Source: Paenibacillus sp. BJ-4
Lineage (GTDB): Bacteria; Bacillota; Bacilli; Paenibacillales; Paenibacillaceae
Assembly (NCBI RefSeq): GCF_020404765.1
Contig: NZ_JAIVEM010000006.1
Location: forward strand, 310,001-374,000
Length of the DNA stretch: 64,000 nt
Direction of reading: 5' to 3'
A program made the position numbers and the translations under genes. Of this stretch, positions 53,635 through 62,506 are shown in pieces (position 1 is the stretch's first letter; every line of letters starts with the position of its first letter). The notes under the pieces were generated by a model, which had not been told where the DNA came from, searched no databases, and saw only the letters and a program-made list of their open reading frames with translations.

Positions 53635-54924
53635 ATGATGAACAATGTCATACCACGCTTACCGCAAGAGCTGCCGGATATCAACCGATTAGCTGCTTCT
53701 ATCGAAGAAACATTGCATTGGTTATCCGAATATGGTGCAGACGGCGGGGGAGGTATTACCCGGTTTCTATATTCGAATTCCTGGAAACAAGCGCAAACGG
53801 CTCTAAACGACAGGATGAAGCAAGCCGGGCTTAAGGTTTACTTTGATGAAGCGGGGAACCTTTATGGACGAATTGAAGGAACGGAACCGAATCGGGGAAC
53901 GATTCTGACAGGCTCCCATATAGATACCGTCATAAATGGAGGCAAATATGACGGGGCTTTCGGCATTGCCGCAGGGTTAGCAGCTCTTCAGTTTTTATTG
54001 GAACGATACGGAAGACCGAAATGCAACCTTGAGATCGTCTCGTTCTGTGAAGAAGAAGGAAGCCGATTTCCGTTAACATACTGGGGTTCTGGTAATGTTT
54101 CAGGACGTTATTCGGTCGATCAAGTACCGGAAATATGCGACTCCGGAGGCGTTAGTTTAAGGGAAGCGATGATGTCGGCAGGATTTGGTTCCAAGGCGGG
54201 GCGCGCTGCAAAACGGGACGATATCCAAGCGTTTATCGAGCTTCATATCGAGCAGGGAAAGGTTCTTGAACGGGAAGAGAAGGGGATTGGGGTGGTCAAA
54301 GGCATCGTCGGGCAAAAGCGGTTTACGTGTGAGGTCACAGGCGAAGCAAATCATGCGGGAACGACGCCGATGGCCTTGCGGCGAGATGCGCTTGCGGGCG
54401 TATCCGAAATGATTCAGTTGCTCGAAGGGCTGGCGCAAAGCTACGGCTCCCCGATGGTAGCGACCGTAGGAAGCTTGGAAGTGATCCCTGGTCTATCTAA
54501 CGTGATTCCCGGCAAAGTCACGTTTACACTTGATGTGCGGCATTCGGATTCTGTGACATTATCCGCTTTTTGTCAAGCCGTGAAAATAAGCTTCGAAGAA
54601 GTTGCAGCCAGACGGGGGCTTATGCTGACCCTCAGCCAATGGATGAACGCAGAGCCGGTCATGATGGACGTAGAACTGACTCGAATGGTGGAACATATTT
54701 GTATGCATAGAAATTTGAGCTTTCTCAGCATGTTCAGCGGTGCCGGTCACGATACGCAAGTGATGCAGTCCGTCTGTCCAACCGCACTCGTATTTGTTCC
54801 TAGCCGCGGCGGCATCAGCCACTCTCCCGATGAATACACGTCCACGAAGGAGCTTGCTACTGGTGTTTCCGTCCTAACCGATTTCTTGTATGTATTGGCC
54901 TATGACAGGGGGGGAGCGCTTTGA
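53635..54924 (+). CDS. Allantoate amidohydrolase (PucF/AllC)
   Basis: M20-type metal-dependent hydrolase converting allantoate to ureidoglycine, CO2 and ammonia. 429 residues. LTGSHIDTVINGGKYDGAFG gives the first metal His and Asp, CEEEGSRFPLTYWGS the catalytic Glu pair, ELHIEQGKVLE and GAGHDTQV further metal ligands. Hydantoinase/carbamoylase relatives exist, but the allantoin operon context favours allantoate. Starts immediately after the allB stop. Confidence 0.9.
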   Translation: MMNNVIPRLPQELPDINRLAASIEETLHWLSEYGADGGGGITRFLYSNSWKQAQTALNDRMKQAGLKVYFDEAGNLYGRIEGTEPNRGTILTGSHIDTVINGGKYDGAFGIAAGLAALQFLLERYGRPKCNLEIVSFCEEEGSRFPLTYWGSGNVSGRYSVDQVPEICDSGGVSLREAMMSAGFGSKAGRAAKRDDIQAFIELHIEQGKVLEREEKGIGVVKGIVGQKRFTCEVTGEANHAGTTPMALRRDALAGVSEMIQLLEGLAQSYGSPMVATVGSLEVIPGLSNVIPGKVTFTLDVRHSDSVTLSAFCQAVKISFEEVAARRGLMLTLSQWMNAEPVMMDVELTRMVEHICMHRNLSFLSMFSGAGHDTQVMQSVCPTALVFVPSRGGISHSPDEYTSTKELATGVSVLTDFLYVLAYDRGGAL

Positions 54925-56165
54925 AAACGTATCGTGATCTGTCACCGTCCCCTCGTACAATCTTGACCCCCGGACCGGTGGAGGTGGATCCGCGTGTACT
55001 GCGGGCGATGTCGTTTCCGATACTGGGGCAGTTTGATCCAGAATTTACCGACATCATGAATGAAACGATGGACATGATCAGGGTGTTGTTCCAAACGAAC
55101 AATCACTGGGCATTTTCGGTTGACGGTACATCTCGTTCCGGTATCGAAGCTGTGCTGACGAGCTTAATTGAACCGGGAGACCGTGTATTGGTTCCGATCT
55201 ACGGCAGATTCGGCCATTTGTTGGTAGAAATTGCGGAACGCTGCGGAGCCGAGATCTCTACCATGGAGCAGGAATGGGGGCAAGTCTTTGATCCGGAGCA
55301 AGTAGTGAAAAGGATCCGTCAAGAGCGTCCGGATATTGTGGCGATCGTCCACGGCGAGACATCGACAGGACGTATGCAGCCGCTGAAGGAAATAGGGAAA
55401 GTTTGCCGGGAGTTGGATGTTCTTCTCGTCGTCGATGCGGTTGCGACGGTCGGTGGAACGAAGGTTGCGACGGATGAGTGGATGCTGGATGCCGTGATTG
55501 GAGGAACACAAAAATGTCTTTCCGTTCCGGCAGGCATGGCACCTGTTACCTATAATGAGCGGGCAGCAGCGAAAATATTGAAGCGAAAACGAATCGAACG
55601 TGGGCTTCGCGATCCCCAGACGGAAACCGGTTGGAGCGGTAAAGGAATTCAAAGTAATTATCTGGATTTAAGTCAGCTTCAGGACTATTGGAGTCCAGTC
55701 CGATTAAACCATCATACCGAAGCGACTTCGATGCTGTACGCCCTGCGGGAAGGCTTACGTCTCGTATTGGAAGAAGGGTTGGAGCAGCGTTTTGCCCGCC
55801 ATCTCGAGCATGAAGCGGCATTGGTGGCTGGAATTCGTGCGATGGGATTAACGCTGTTCGGCAATCCTGGCTGCAAGATGCCGATGGTTACGTGCGTAAA
55901 TATACCAGACGGCGTTGACGGCGAATCTGTTCGGACGATGCTTCTTCACGAATTCGGCATTGAAATCGCCAGCTCGTTCGGGGCGCTCAAAGGGAAAATA
56001 TGGCGGATCGGCACTATGGGATATAGCTGCAATAAAAAAAATGTGCTGCACTTGCTTGGAGCGCTTGAGGCCGCATTGCTCCGTCATCGCGTCCCCGTTC
56101 ATATTGGAGCTGCTTCACAGGCCGCATTGGACGTTTATAGCAGAAAGGCGAATACGTATGGATAA
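54921..56165 (+). CDS. pucG: (S)-ureidoglycine--glyoxylate aminotransferase, PucG
   Basis: Class V PLP aminotransferase, 414 residues, making oxalurate and glycine from ureidoglycine and glyoxylate. LTPGPVEVDPRVLRAMSFP start, VDGTSRSGIEA and GGTQKCLSVPAGMAPVTY with the PLP lysine. It is close to Bacillus subtilis PucG by layout. TTG start overlaps the TGA stop of the preceding gene (TTGA), with GGGGGAG upstream. The products imply nitrogen recovery as ammonia and glycine. Confidence 0.88.
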   Translation: MKTYRDLSPSPRTILTPGPVEVDPRVLRAMSFPILGQFDPEFTDIMNETMDMIRVLFQTNNHWAFSVDGTSRSGIEAVLTSLIEPGDRVLVPIYGRFGHLLVEIAERCGAEISTMEQEWGQVFDPEQVVKRIRQERPDIVAIVHGETSTGRMQPLKEIGKVCRELDVLLVVDAVATVGGTKVATDEWMLDAVIGGTQKCLSVPAGMAPVTYNERAAAKILKRKRIERGLRDPQTETGWSGKGIQSNYLDLSQLQDYWSPVRLNHHTEATSMLYALREGLRLVLEEGLEQRFARHLEHEAALVAGIRAMGLTLFGNPGCKMPMVTCVNIPDGVDGESVRTMLLHEFGIEIASSFGALKGKIWRIGTMGYSCNKKNVLHLLGALEAALLRHRVPVHIGAASQAALDVYSRKANTYG

Positions 56166-56250
56166 ACCGGAAATCGGAAACCAAAGTCATGGTCGTCAGC
56201 CAGATCGCTCTCTCTTTCGTCTTACCGACCGCTGAAAGGAATGAGCAATC

Positions 56251-57669
56251 ATGAGCCTAGAGGCTTTAAATGAACGAGTAATAACCGATCTTTCCTATCT
56301 CAACTTCAGGGGACCTAACTGGGTTCGCCCACTGATCCATCCTAAGGGGCATGTCTATGACGTTGTGATCGTCGGCGGCGGACAATGCGGCTTGGGCGCA
56401 GCCTTCGGCCTTTTGCGAGAACGTGTTTCCAACATTCTCGTTATCGACGAAAACAAGGAAGGCTCCGAAGGACCGTGGGAAACCTATGCCCGCATGGTGA
56501 CGTTGAGAACACCCAAGTATTTGACCTCCATCGACCTGGGGATTCCTTCGCTGACCTTTCGCTCATGGTGGGAGGCACAAGCCGGGCAGAAAGGCTGGGA
56601 AGAGGTGGTCAAGATTCCGCGGGGCGACTGGATGAATTACTTGCGCTGGTATCGAAAGGTCCTTGATCTGCCTGTCGTTAATGAGGTCAGGCTGAAGCTG
56701 ATCGAGCCCGTGGAGGGCGGGATTCACCGCCTGCATATCGAAGGGGCGAGAGCACCATCTGCTCAATTGCTGGCACGCAAGGTTGTGTTGGCCACCGGTA
56801 TTCAGGGCGGTGGAGAATGGTATGTTCCGCCCGTGATTGCTGATAAACTGCCGCATCACCTATATGCCCACACCTCGGAAACCATTGATTTTGATTCGCT
56901 GAAAGGCAAGAGAATCGCTATATTGGGCGGTGGGGCTTCGGCCTTTGATAATGCCAATTTCGCACTAGCTGAAGAAGTGGCTGAGGTCCATATTTTTGTT
57001 CGCCGAAAGGAACTGCCTAGGATCAACCCGATCCGTCAGATGGAATTGTCCGGCATGATTGAACGGTTTGCTACGCTCTCGGATGCCGAGAAATATGCGG
57101 TGATCGCCCATTTTTTCAAGCACAATCAGCCGCCGACCAATGACACCTTTGAGCGCGCGGTTTCATGGCCCGGTATCCAATTGCATTTGGGTGCGCCATG
57201 GCTTGATGTGGAGGCTGCGGACGAAGGAGCGACAGTGACTGTGCCTCAAGGCAAATTCACCTTCGATTTTCTCGTTATCAGCACAGGTCTCCTCTCCGAT
57301 CCGGCTTTGCGACCGGAGTTGAGGCTTGTCGAAAGCCACATTGCGCGCTGGAAAGACCGTTATAAGGCCCCGAAAGCGGTAGCTAATCCTTTGCTTGATG
57401 CACATCCTTATTTGAGTCCGGGCTTTGCTTTCTTGAGCCGCGATGACAAGGACCCAAAACTGCTGAACGGACTTTTTGCTTTTAACTATGCTGCTTTGGT
57501 CAGTTGCGGGCTCTCGGCTTCTGCCATTTCTGGCATGAGATTTGCTATACCCAAGCTCGCGTCGGCAGTGGCAGATCAGCTCTTCCTCGATGATCGCGAA
57601 GAGATTCTGAAAGACTTCTTTGCCTATGATAAGGCTGAATTTGTTGGCGAGTGGCCGAAAAAGGCATGA
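56251..57669 (+). CDS. FAD-dependent monooxygenase, candidate urate hydroxylase
   Basis: 472 residues. FAD Rossmann loop DVVIVGGGQCGLGAAFGLL (about residue 36) and NAD(P)H loop IAILGGGASAFDNANFAL (about 225), the double-nucleotide layout of class B-type flavin monooxygenases. It sits inside a purine operon that lacks a cofactor-free urate oxidase. Flavoprotein urate hydroxylases (HpxO and the unrelated HpyO) perform urate to 5-hydroxyisourate, the missing step before UraH. I infer an HpyO-like role; other substrates cannot be ruled out. ATG behind AAAGGAATG. Confidence 0.72.
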   Translation: MSLEALNERVITDLSYLNFRGPNWVRPLIHPKGHVYDVVIVGGGQCGLGAAFGLLRERVSNILVIDENKEGSEGPWETYARMVTLRTPKYLTSIDLGIPSLTFRSWWEAQAGQKGWEEVVKIPRGDWMNYLRWYRKVLDLPVVNEVRLKLIEPVEGGIHRLHIEGARAPSAQLLARKVVLATGIQGGGEWYVPPVIADKLPHHLYAHTSETIDFDSLKGKRIAILGGGASAFDNANFALAEEVAEVHIFVRRKELPRINPIRQMELSGMIERFATLSDAEKYAVIAHFFKHNQPPTNDTFERAVSWPGIQLHLGAPWLDVEAADEGATVTVPQGKFTFDFLVISTGLLSDPALRPELRLVESHIARWKDRYKAPKAVANPLLDAHPYLSPGFAFLSRDDKDPKLLNGLFAFNYAALVSCGLSASAISGMRFAIPKLASAVADQLFLDDREEILKDFFAYDKAEFVGEWPKKA

Positions 57670-57754
57670 ACCAAGGGTAAAAACTCACACACGGCTGATA
57701 CTATCGTTTTTATTGGATGAATGACCTTGAAATGAATAGCAGGAGGATGATCCC

Positions 57755-58225
57755 GTGAGTAACGAAACCTTAATGAATCAAGCAATCCAGTTAGCCCACC
57801 AAAATGTCGTTTCTGGTCATGGTGGCCCATTCGGTGCCATTGTAGTTAAGGATGGAAAAATTATTGGAAGTGGAGTTAATGAAGTTACCTCGTCCTGCGA
57901 TCCTACAGCACATGCAGAAGTACAGGCTATACGAGAAGCATGTAATCATTTAAATGATTTTCAATTAAATGGTTGTGTGATCTATACAAGCTGTGAACCA
58001 TGCCCAATGTGTATTGGGGCCATTTATTGGGCAAGACCTGATGCAGTCTACTACGCATGTACAAAGGAAGAAGCAGCAATCATAGGATTTGACGACCAAT
58101 TTATATATGAACAAATTGCTTTGCCTATGGAAGATCGTTCAATAATTATGAGTCAAATATACCCGCCCAAAAGCAAGCTGCCTTTTGAAACATGGAGCAC
58201 ATCAGTTCAAAAAATAGAATATTAA
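57755..58225 (+). CDS. guaD: Guanine deaminase, CDA-fold (GuaD)
   Basis: Guanine to xanthine plus ammonia. 156 residues, the cytidine-deaminase fold of Bacillus subtilis GuaD rather than the amidohydrolase type. Zinc motifs: PTAHAEVQAIREAC (HAE) and SCEPCPMCIGAIYWA (PCxxC). The C terminus SKLPFETWS fits the swapped tail of GuaD. GTG 57,755 follows AGGAGG. Last gene of the operon before a terminator. Confidence 0.88.
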   Translation: MSNETLMNQAIQLAHQNVVSGHGGPFGAIVVKDGKIIGSGVNEVTSSCDPTAHAEVQAIREACNHLNDFQLNGCVIYTSCEPCPMCIGAIYWARPDAVYYACTKEEAAIIGFDDQFIYEQIALPMEDRSIIMSQIYPPKSKLPFETWSTSVQKIEY

Positions 58226-58300
58226 TACTGTCATGTACTGTCATGCTGCAAAATGCTTACTAAGCAATTAGTATCCTTTAAATCATAAGTCAACATTATT

Positions 58301-58335
58301 GCCACCATTGATTGAAGTTCGATGGTGGCTTTTTA
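58301..58335 (+). terminator. Terminator of the purine operon
   Basis: GCCACCAT (58,301-58,308) / ATGGTGGC (58,322-58,329), then TTTTT. Confidence 0.85.
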
Positions 58336-58507
58336 TGGTGCATAATCGTATGAACACTTCATTAGCATGTTTTTCTGTATGTTCTTCTAATTAAGATACG
58401 AATACTCTCGGCTGAAAAAGGGTACATATGTTATAAACAGAACAATGATTAGGCAAATTCAGGACAAGCTTGCGGATTGCACATATTTTTCACGAGGAGG
58501 AGTAGCA

Positions 58508-58663
58508 ATGAAAATTATTATTACGCAAAAGGAAGCTGCCGACAAAGGAATGTGGACAGAGATTATGGGGATGTTTGGTGCAACCAAAGAAGACGAGGTG
58601 TGGGGAAATGAGGAGTTTATTCTCACGGAGGAACAAGCACGTCAGGTTGGTTTGATAAGATGA
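58508..58663 (+). CDS. Small hypothetical protein, 51 residues
   Basis: MKIIITQKEAADKGMWTEIM then a mixed acidic tail ending EEQARQVGLIR. A strong GAGGAGGAG site precedes ATG 58,508, which argues that it is translated. No family recognised; no membrane segment or metal motif. Confidence 0.6.
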   Translation: MKIIITQKEAADKGMWTEIMGMFGATKEDEVWGNEEFILTEEQARQVGLIR

Positions 58664-58838
58664 CGAGAAGTAAGGCAGGATATGTAATCAAGTTTTAAGA
58701 CCAAGTCTTAAAAAATCGTAACTTCTTTTTTATGTATCTGATACACTTTTTAACCGTACAACGTTTATGATGAGTCCATAAAGGTAATGAAGCTTACAGA
58801 CACCGTGTACATACCCAGACGGTAAGGAGAGATCAGAC

Positions 58839-59348
58839 ATGATGAGATTAGCTTCGAAATGGACAGTATTGGCTTTAATGATGATATTGATGACGGCGGC
58901 GGGAGCAACAGCACAAGGCTACACACCCGTAACACCTGCTGAAAATCAGGAGACCGTATATATAAACCAAATGGAGATGCGTAACGGACAAATCTATTTG
59001 TCGGCAGATCCAATTGAATGGTATGAAGGTAAGGCAGCGGACAAGGCATTTTTGGAGCATGAAGGAAATACAGGGTTGGACGGAGCACCGGACGGCTACT
59101 ACATCGTAAACAATTCCGTTCAAAATGATGTATATCAGGTTGCGTCGGATGCTTCGGTAGAGGTACAAATTTATGATCATACCGGTCGTATTGAAGACAC
59201 AGACGTGAAATGGAACGAGTCGATTCCGCTGGAACAGTTTGAACAAGATTTCGCCAAAAAAGATGTTCTGGACCTTAGCCAATTTCCGTACCATGTGACG
59301 CTACGTGACGGCAAGATCGTTAAAATCGTGCAGCAGTTTATTCCTTAA
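58839..59348 (+). CDS. Secreted protein of unknown function
   Basis: 169 residues. N-terminal signal peptide: MMRLASKWT then a hydrophobic core and a likely AxA site in GATAQG, about residue 25. The mature part (about 145 residues, acidic, rich in Asp/Glu and Tyr) has no Cys and no motif I know. ATG 58,839 with AAGGAGAG some distance upstream. Single gene. Confidence 0.7.
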   Translation: MMRLASKWTVLALMMILMTAAGATAQGYTPVTPAENQETVYINQMEMRNGQIYLSADPIEWYEGKAADKAFLEHEGNTGLDGAPDGYYIVNNSVQNDVYQVASDASVEVQIYDHTGRIEDTDVKWNESIPLEQFEQDFAKKDVLDLSQFPYHVTLRDGKIVKIVQQFIP

Positions 59349-59373
59349 ATAAAAGGTATTGCATAACAATGAG

Positions 59374-59401
59374 TTGACATATCGTGAAACGTCGATATAA
59401 T
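59374..59401 (+). promoter_or_regulatory. Promoter and operator of arsR-like gene
   Basis: TTGACA (59,374), 16-base spacer, TATAAT (59,396-59,401). Overlapping it is the inverted repeat ATATCG (59,379-59,384) / CGATAT (59,393-59,398), a likely autoregulatory operator. Transcription would start at about the ATG. Confidence 0.7.
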
Positions 59402-59407
59402 GATTAT

Positions 59408-59719
59408 ATGAAGCCAATGGACCCAATTGAAGTATTTAAAGCACTGTCTAATGAAGCACGTCTTCAAATCTTAGAGTGGCTAAAAGACCCTAAAGCCCAT
59501 TTTGGATCTCAGGAAGGGGTCGACCTTATTGAGATTGGAGTATGTGTTAGTCAGATTACAGCAAAACTGAATATGACCCAATCAACGACATCTCAATATT
59601 TGTCTGTCCTTCAGCGGGCGGGACTTATACAATCGACTCGAATAGGAAAATGGACATATTACAAAAGAGATGAAGACGCCTTAAAACAAATTACTTCCTA
59701 CATTCAGCAAGAACTCTAG
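59408..59719 (+). CDS. ArsR-family winged-helix regulator
   Basis: 103 residues from ATG 59,408. PIEVFKALSNEARLQILEWLKDP and ITAKLNMTQSTTSQYLSVLQRAGLI form the ArsR helix-turn-helix, KWTYYKRDE the wing. One Cys (GVCVSQ) lies at the place of metal or thiol sensing in some ArsR proteins, but no full metal site is seen. An upstream GTG at 59,384 lies inside the promoter, so the ATG is the start and the mRNA may be leaderless. Probable target: the divergent-looking operator at 59,778-59,837 and the reductase gene behind it. Confidence 0.85.
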   Translation: MKPMDPIEVFKALSNEARLQILEWLKDPKAHFGSQEGVDLIEIGVCVSQITAKLNMTQSTTSQYLSVLQRAGLIQSTRIGKWTYYKRDEDALKQITSYIQQEL

Positions 59720-59723
59720 TCAT

Positions 59724-59759
59724 AAAAACTGGATTCAAACCATTTGAATTCAGTTTTTA
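59724..59759 (+). terminator. Terminator of the arsR-like gene
   Basis: AAAAACTGGATTCAAA / TTTGAATTCAGTTTTT with a short loop and T run. Confidence 0.75.
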
Positions 59760-59777
59760 TATAAATAATAAATCGAT

Positions 59778-59837
59778 AATTCGAGATTTGTAAATTCATT
59801 TTTTTATTTTACCCAACAAATCGACATATCTCGAATT
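59778..59837. promoter_or_regulatory. Perfect 10-bp inverted repeat before the reductase gene
   Basis: AATTCGAGAT (59,778-59,787) and ATCTCGAATT (59,828-59,837), 40 bases apart, with TCGATA and TCGACATAT elements overlapping. It shares the TCGA/ATATCG theme with the arsR promoter, so it may be the operator of the ArsR protein. Confidence 0.5.
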
Positions 59838-59948
59838 GTATCAATGGTGGTGGTGACATTTTTTTAATGCTAACGGAGTTAACAGGTTATGAAGCAGGCG
59901 TTCTTAGAGACTGCCAAAAATTTACCCTAAAAAAGGAGCTGTTCCATA

Positions 59949-60527
59949 TTGTCCAACCATTCCAACCCGTCCGGCAGTGCTAAAACACTCGTTATCGTTG
60001 CGCATCCGGATTTGGAGGCTTCCCGCATTAACAAACGATTGACGGTAGAGCTTGAACGAAGAGGCAATGTTACCGTTCATCGACTGTACGAGACTTACCC
60101 GGACGAAAAGATCGACGTTGCGCGTGAGCAGGCGCTGTTGACGGCCCACGACCGTGTCGTGCTTCAATTTCCACTGTTCTGGTACAACTCGCCCGCTTTG
60201 CTGAAAAAATGGCTGGATGAAGTATTCGAGCTTGGTTTTGCTCACGGCAAAGGAGGCGATAAGCTGAAAGGCAAGGAGCTCCTCATTGCCACTTCTACGG
60301 GAGGCGCTCAAAGCATGTACCAAGCCGGAGGCCTTCACAATTATTCATACAGTGAGATACTACGTCCGTTCCAGCAGACTGCTAACTACACCGGAATGAA
60401 CTATCGCCCGCACTTTGTAGTGAGCGGAATTCGTGAAGTGAGCGATGAACAGCTCGAGAAGTATGCCACAGATTACGCCAACTATGTAGAGAGTCGACCG
60501 GCGCTCTCAGGCAGGGTTCAAATTTAA
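59949..60527 (+). CDS. NAD(P)H-dependent quinone oxidoreductase, flavodoxin fold
   Basis: 192 residues of the NQO1/KefF/MdaB group. LVIVAHPDLEASRINKRL is the FMN-phosphate loop; VVLQFPLFWYNSPALLKKWLDEVFELGFAHG is the conserved flavin and quinone-site segment; TSTGGAQSMY follows. Two-electron reduction of quinones. TTG start with AAAGGAG ten bases upstream. Likely regulated by the ArsR protein just upstream. Confidence 0.85.
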   Translation: MSNHSNPSGSAKTLVIVAHPDLEASRINKRLTVELERRGNVTVHRLYETYPDEKIDVAREQALLTAHDRVVLQFPLFWYNSPALLKKWLDEVFELGFAHGKGGDKLKGKELLIATSTGGAQSMYQAGGLHNYSYSEILRPFQQTANYTGMNYRPHFVVSGIREVSDEQLEKYATDYANYVESRPALSGRVQI

Positions 60528-60641
60528 CGGAGTATTAATAAGTTCTATTGGATGCTAAAACAGTAACAACAAATAACTAGTGGGTTCTAATATCATCCCT
60601 TGCGCAGGATGGTCACGCGTTTTTCATACGTTATAACAAAA

Positions 60642-60685
60642 AAAAGAGGATATCCATTCCCAATAGGGTGCGGATATCCTCTTTT
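60642..60685. terminator. Bidirectional terminator
   Basis: AAAAGAGGATATCC (60,642-60,655) / GGATATCCTCTTTT (60,672-60,685), perfect 14-bp stem with A and T tracts on both sides, between the convergent reductase and azoR genes. Confidence 0.85.
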
Positions 60686-60701
60686 GATCATATATATGGT
60701 A

Positions 60702-61328
60702 TTAGAATGATTTTGCTGCTTCTGTTGCACGTTGTACAGCAGATGCAACGATTTCTTGTGCTTGATCTGGAGCTTGGTTATGTCCTTCCAGTACAACCTT
60801 CACGATGTCTTTTACACCGAAGAAGGATAAGATGTTGCTCATGTAGTTCAAAGACATTTCAGCAGCAGCAGCCGGGCCTTCGGAATATACGCCGCCTCTT
60901 GCATTCAACAGGGCAACTTTAGTTTCAGTTACGAGACCCACAGGACCTTCAGCGGTGTATTTGAATGTTTTACCAGCTTGGTTCAGGTAGTCAATGTACG
61001 TATGCAGTACTGCTGGAATCGTCATGTTCCAGAGCGGGAAAGCAAATACCACTTTGTCTGCTGCCAGGAATTGATCCAGGTAGCCATTAGCAATGTTGGC
61101 CAGGCGAGCTTCTTCAGCATTCAGTTCCAAGCCTCTAGCGGACTTGAATGTACCGTTAATCATGTTGGCGTTCAAATAAGGAAGCTCGACAGAGAACAGG
61201 TCCAGCTCAGTGATTTCATCAGATGGGTGGGAAGACTTGTAGCTTTCCACGAAGGCGTTATACAATTTAACCGTTGCAGATTCTTCGGCTGTACGATCAT
61301 TAGCTTTGACAAACAATACTTTAGACAT
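60702..61328 (-). CDS. azoR: FMN-dependent NADH-azoreductase
   Basis: 208 residues. VLFVKANDR at the N terminus, FAFPLWNMTIPAVLHTYIDYL and LLNARGGVYSEGP are AzoR signature segments. It reduces azo dyes and quinones with NADH and FMN. ATG 61,328 has AGGGGGAAA upstream. Promoter on the minus strand: TTGACA (complement of 61,411-61,416), 16-base spacer, TGTAAT (61,389-61,394). A perfect palindrome GTAATATTAC (61,384-61,393) overlaps the -10 and may bind a repressor. Confidence 0.9.
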   Translation of the reverse strand: MSKVLFVKANDRTAEESATVKLYNAFVESYKSSHPSDEITELDLFSVELPYLNANMINGTFKSARGLELNAEEARLANIANGYLDQFLAADKVVFAFPLWNMTIPAVLHTYIDYLNQAGKTFKYTAEGPVGLVTETKVALLNARGGVYSEGPAAAAEMSLNYMSNILSFFGVKDIVKVVLEGHNQAPDQAQEIVASAVQRATEAAKSF

Positions 61329-61388
61329 GAAATATTTCCCCCTAAGTAAATTGAATAAGTAAGTTAAGTTAGTAAGTTACCTCGTAAT

Positions 61389-61416
61389 ATTACAATATAA
61401 AGATAATATCTGTCAA
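61389..61416 (-). promoter_or_regulatory. Promoter of azoR with palindrome over the -10
   Basis: Minus strand TTGACA (61,416-61,411), 16-base spacer, TGTAAT (61,394-61,389). GTAATATTAC at 61,384-61,393 is a perfect palindrome overlapping the -10. Confidence 0.6.
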
Positions 61417-61615
61417 CGCTTTTATATTAAATTTACTTTGAAAAGCTACTTTATTTTTTACACTGTAAAATTCATGTGTTTCTTTTGCAAATTATCAGTT
61501 TTGCGGTAAAATTTAAATATGAGCAGTTGAGAGTATGTATTGAATAGGTGAAAAATGAAGTTACGACGTTGCCTGCAAAATGCGGTACAACAGTTGAACG
61601 AAAAAGGTGAGCAGC

Positions 61616-62419
61616 TTGAAAATTGGTTTTTTTGATTCAGGACTAGGTGGAATTACGGTATTATCTGAGGCGTTAAAACGGCTGCCGAACGAAAGCTTTG
61701 TATACATGGCAGATACGCTTCATGTTCCTTACGGGACGAAAGCACCGCAAGAGGTGCTTGGATATGTCAAGGCTTCAGTAGAAACGATCCTGAAAGAGGA
61801 TGTTAAGGCCTTGGTCATTGCTTGCAATACAGCGACGAGTATCGCGGTTGCGGAGCTGAGGAAAGATTATGCTATTCCGATTATTGGTATGGAGCCGGCA
61901 GTGAAGCCTGCGGTAGAGATGAATCGAGCGAATGGAAAAAGAGTACTTGTGTTAGCTACACCGCTGACATTAAAGCAATCCGGTTATGCAGCGCTGGTAT
62001 CAAGAGTTGACGATCATGGAAGTGTGGACTCACTACCTCTGCCGGAGCTTGTGCAATATTGTGAGCAGTTAAATTTTGACCGGACAGAATTGTTCGAATA
62101 TTTTAAACGTAAGTTGTCTTCGTTTAACCTGGACATCTATGGTACGGTCGTTTTGGGATGTACGCATTATCCATTTTATAAGGAAATTCTGAAGGAACTG
62201 TTGCCTTCTCATATTCAGCTAATCGATGGGAGTCAGGGAACGGTTAGACGATTAAAACAGGTGCTGTCCGAGCGTAATTTGCTGGCATCTCCGGTAAAAG
62301 TGGGTCAATCGCAGGAGGAGCACGTTACATTTCTATGTTCCAGTCAGGATGAAGCCTACGTGCATAAGATGGAACGCGCGCTTGAAATCTATGCGGAGCA
62401 TGAAAAGATATATTTTTAA
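61616..62419 (+). CDS. racE: Glutamate racemase
   Basis: Makes D-glutamate for peptidoglycan. 267 residues. IGFFDSGLGGITVL (substrate loop), VIACNTATSIA with catalytic Cys, and VVLGCTHYPFY with the second Cys; both are intact. TTG 61,616 has AAGGTGAG well placed; GTG 61,607 is a three-codon longer alternative with a weaker site. This is a second cell-wall amino-acid gene in the window, far from ddl. Confidence 0.92.
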   Translation: MKIGFFDSGLGGITVLSEALKRLPNESFVYMADTLHVPYGTKAPQEVLGYVKASVETILKEDVKALVIACNTATSIAVAELRKDYAIPIIGMEPAVKPAVEMNRANGKRVLVLATPLTLKQSGYAALVSRVDDHGSVDSLPLPELVQYCEQLNFDRTELFEYFKRKLSSFNLDIYGTVVLGCTHYPFYKEILKELLPSHIQLIDGSQGTVRRLKQVLSERNLLASPVKVGQSQEEHVTFLCSSQDEAYVHKMERALEIYAEHEKIYF

Positions 62420-62506
62420 GGGAAGAACGGCTGGCGAACAGGTGGGGTAGATGAACAATCCGAAGCGCCAGCCGCATTATGGATCAGATACATGGGGAGG
62501 CTTTTC

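Noticed and set aside
56158..56235. A 25-codon frame overlapping the pucG stop (ATGGATAA)
   Set aside because: No hydrophobicity, family or clear ribosome site; more likely a chance frame or a relic in the gap before the FAD monooxygenase.
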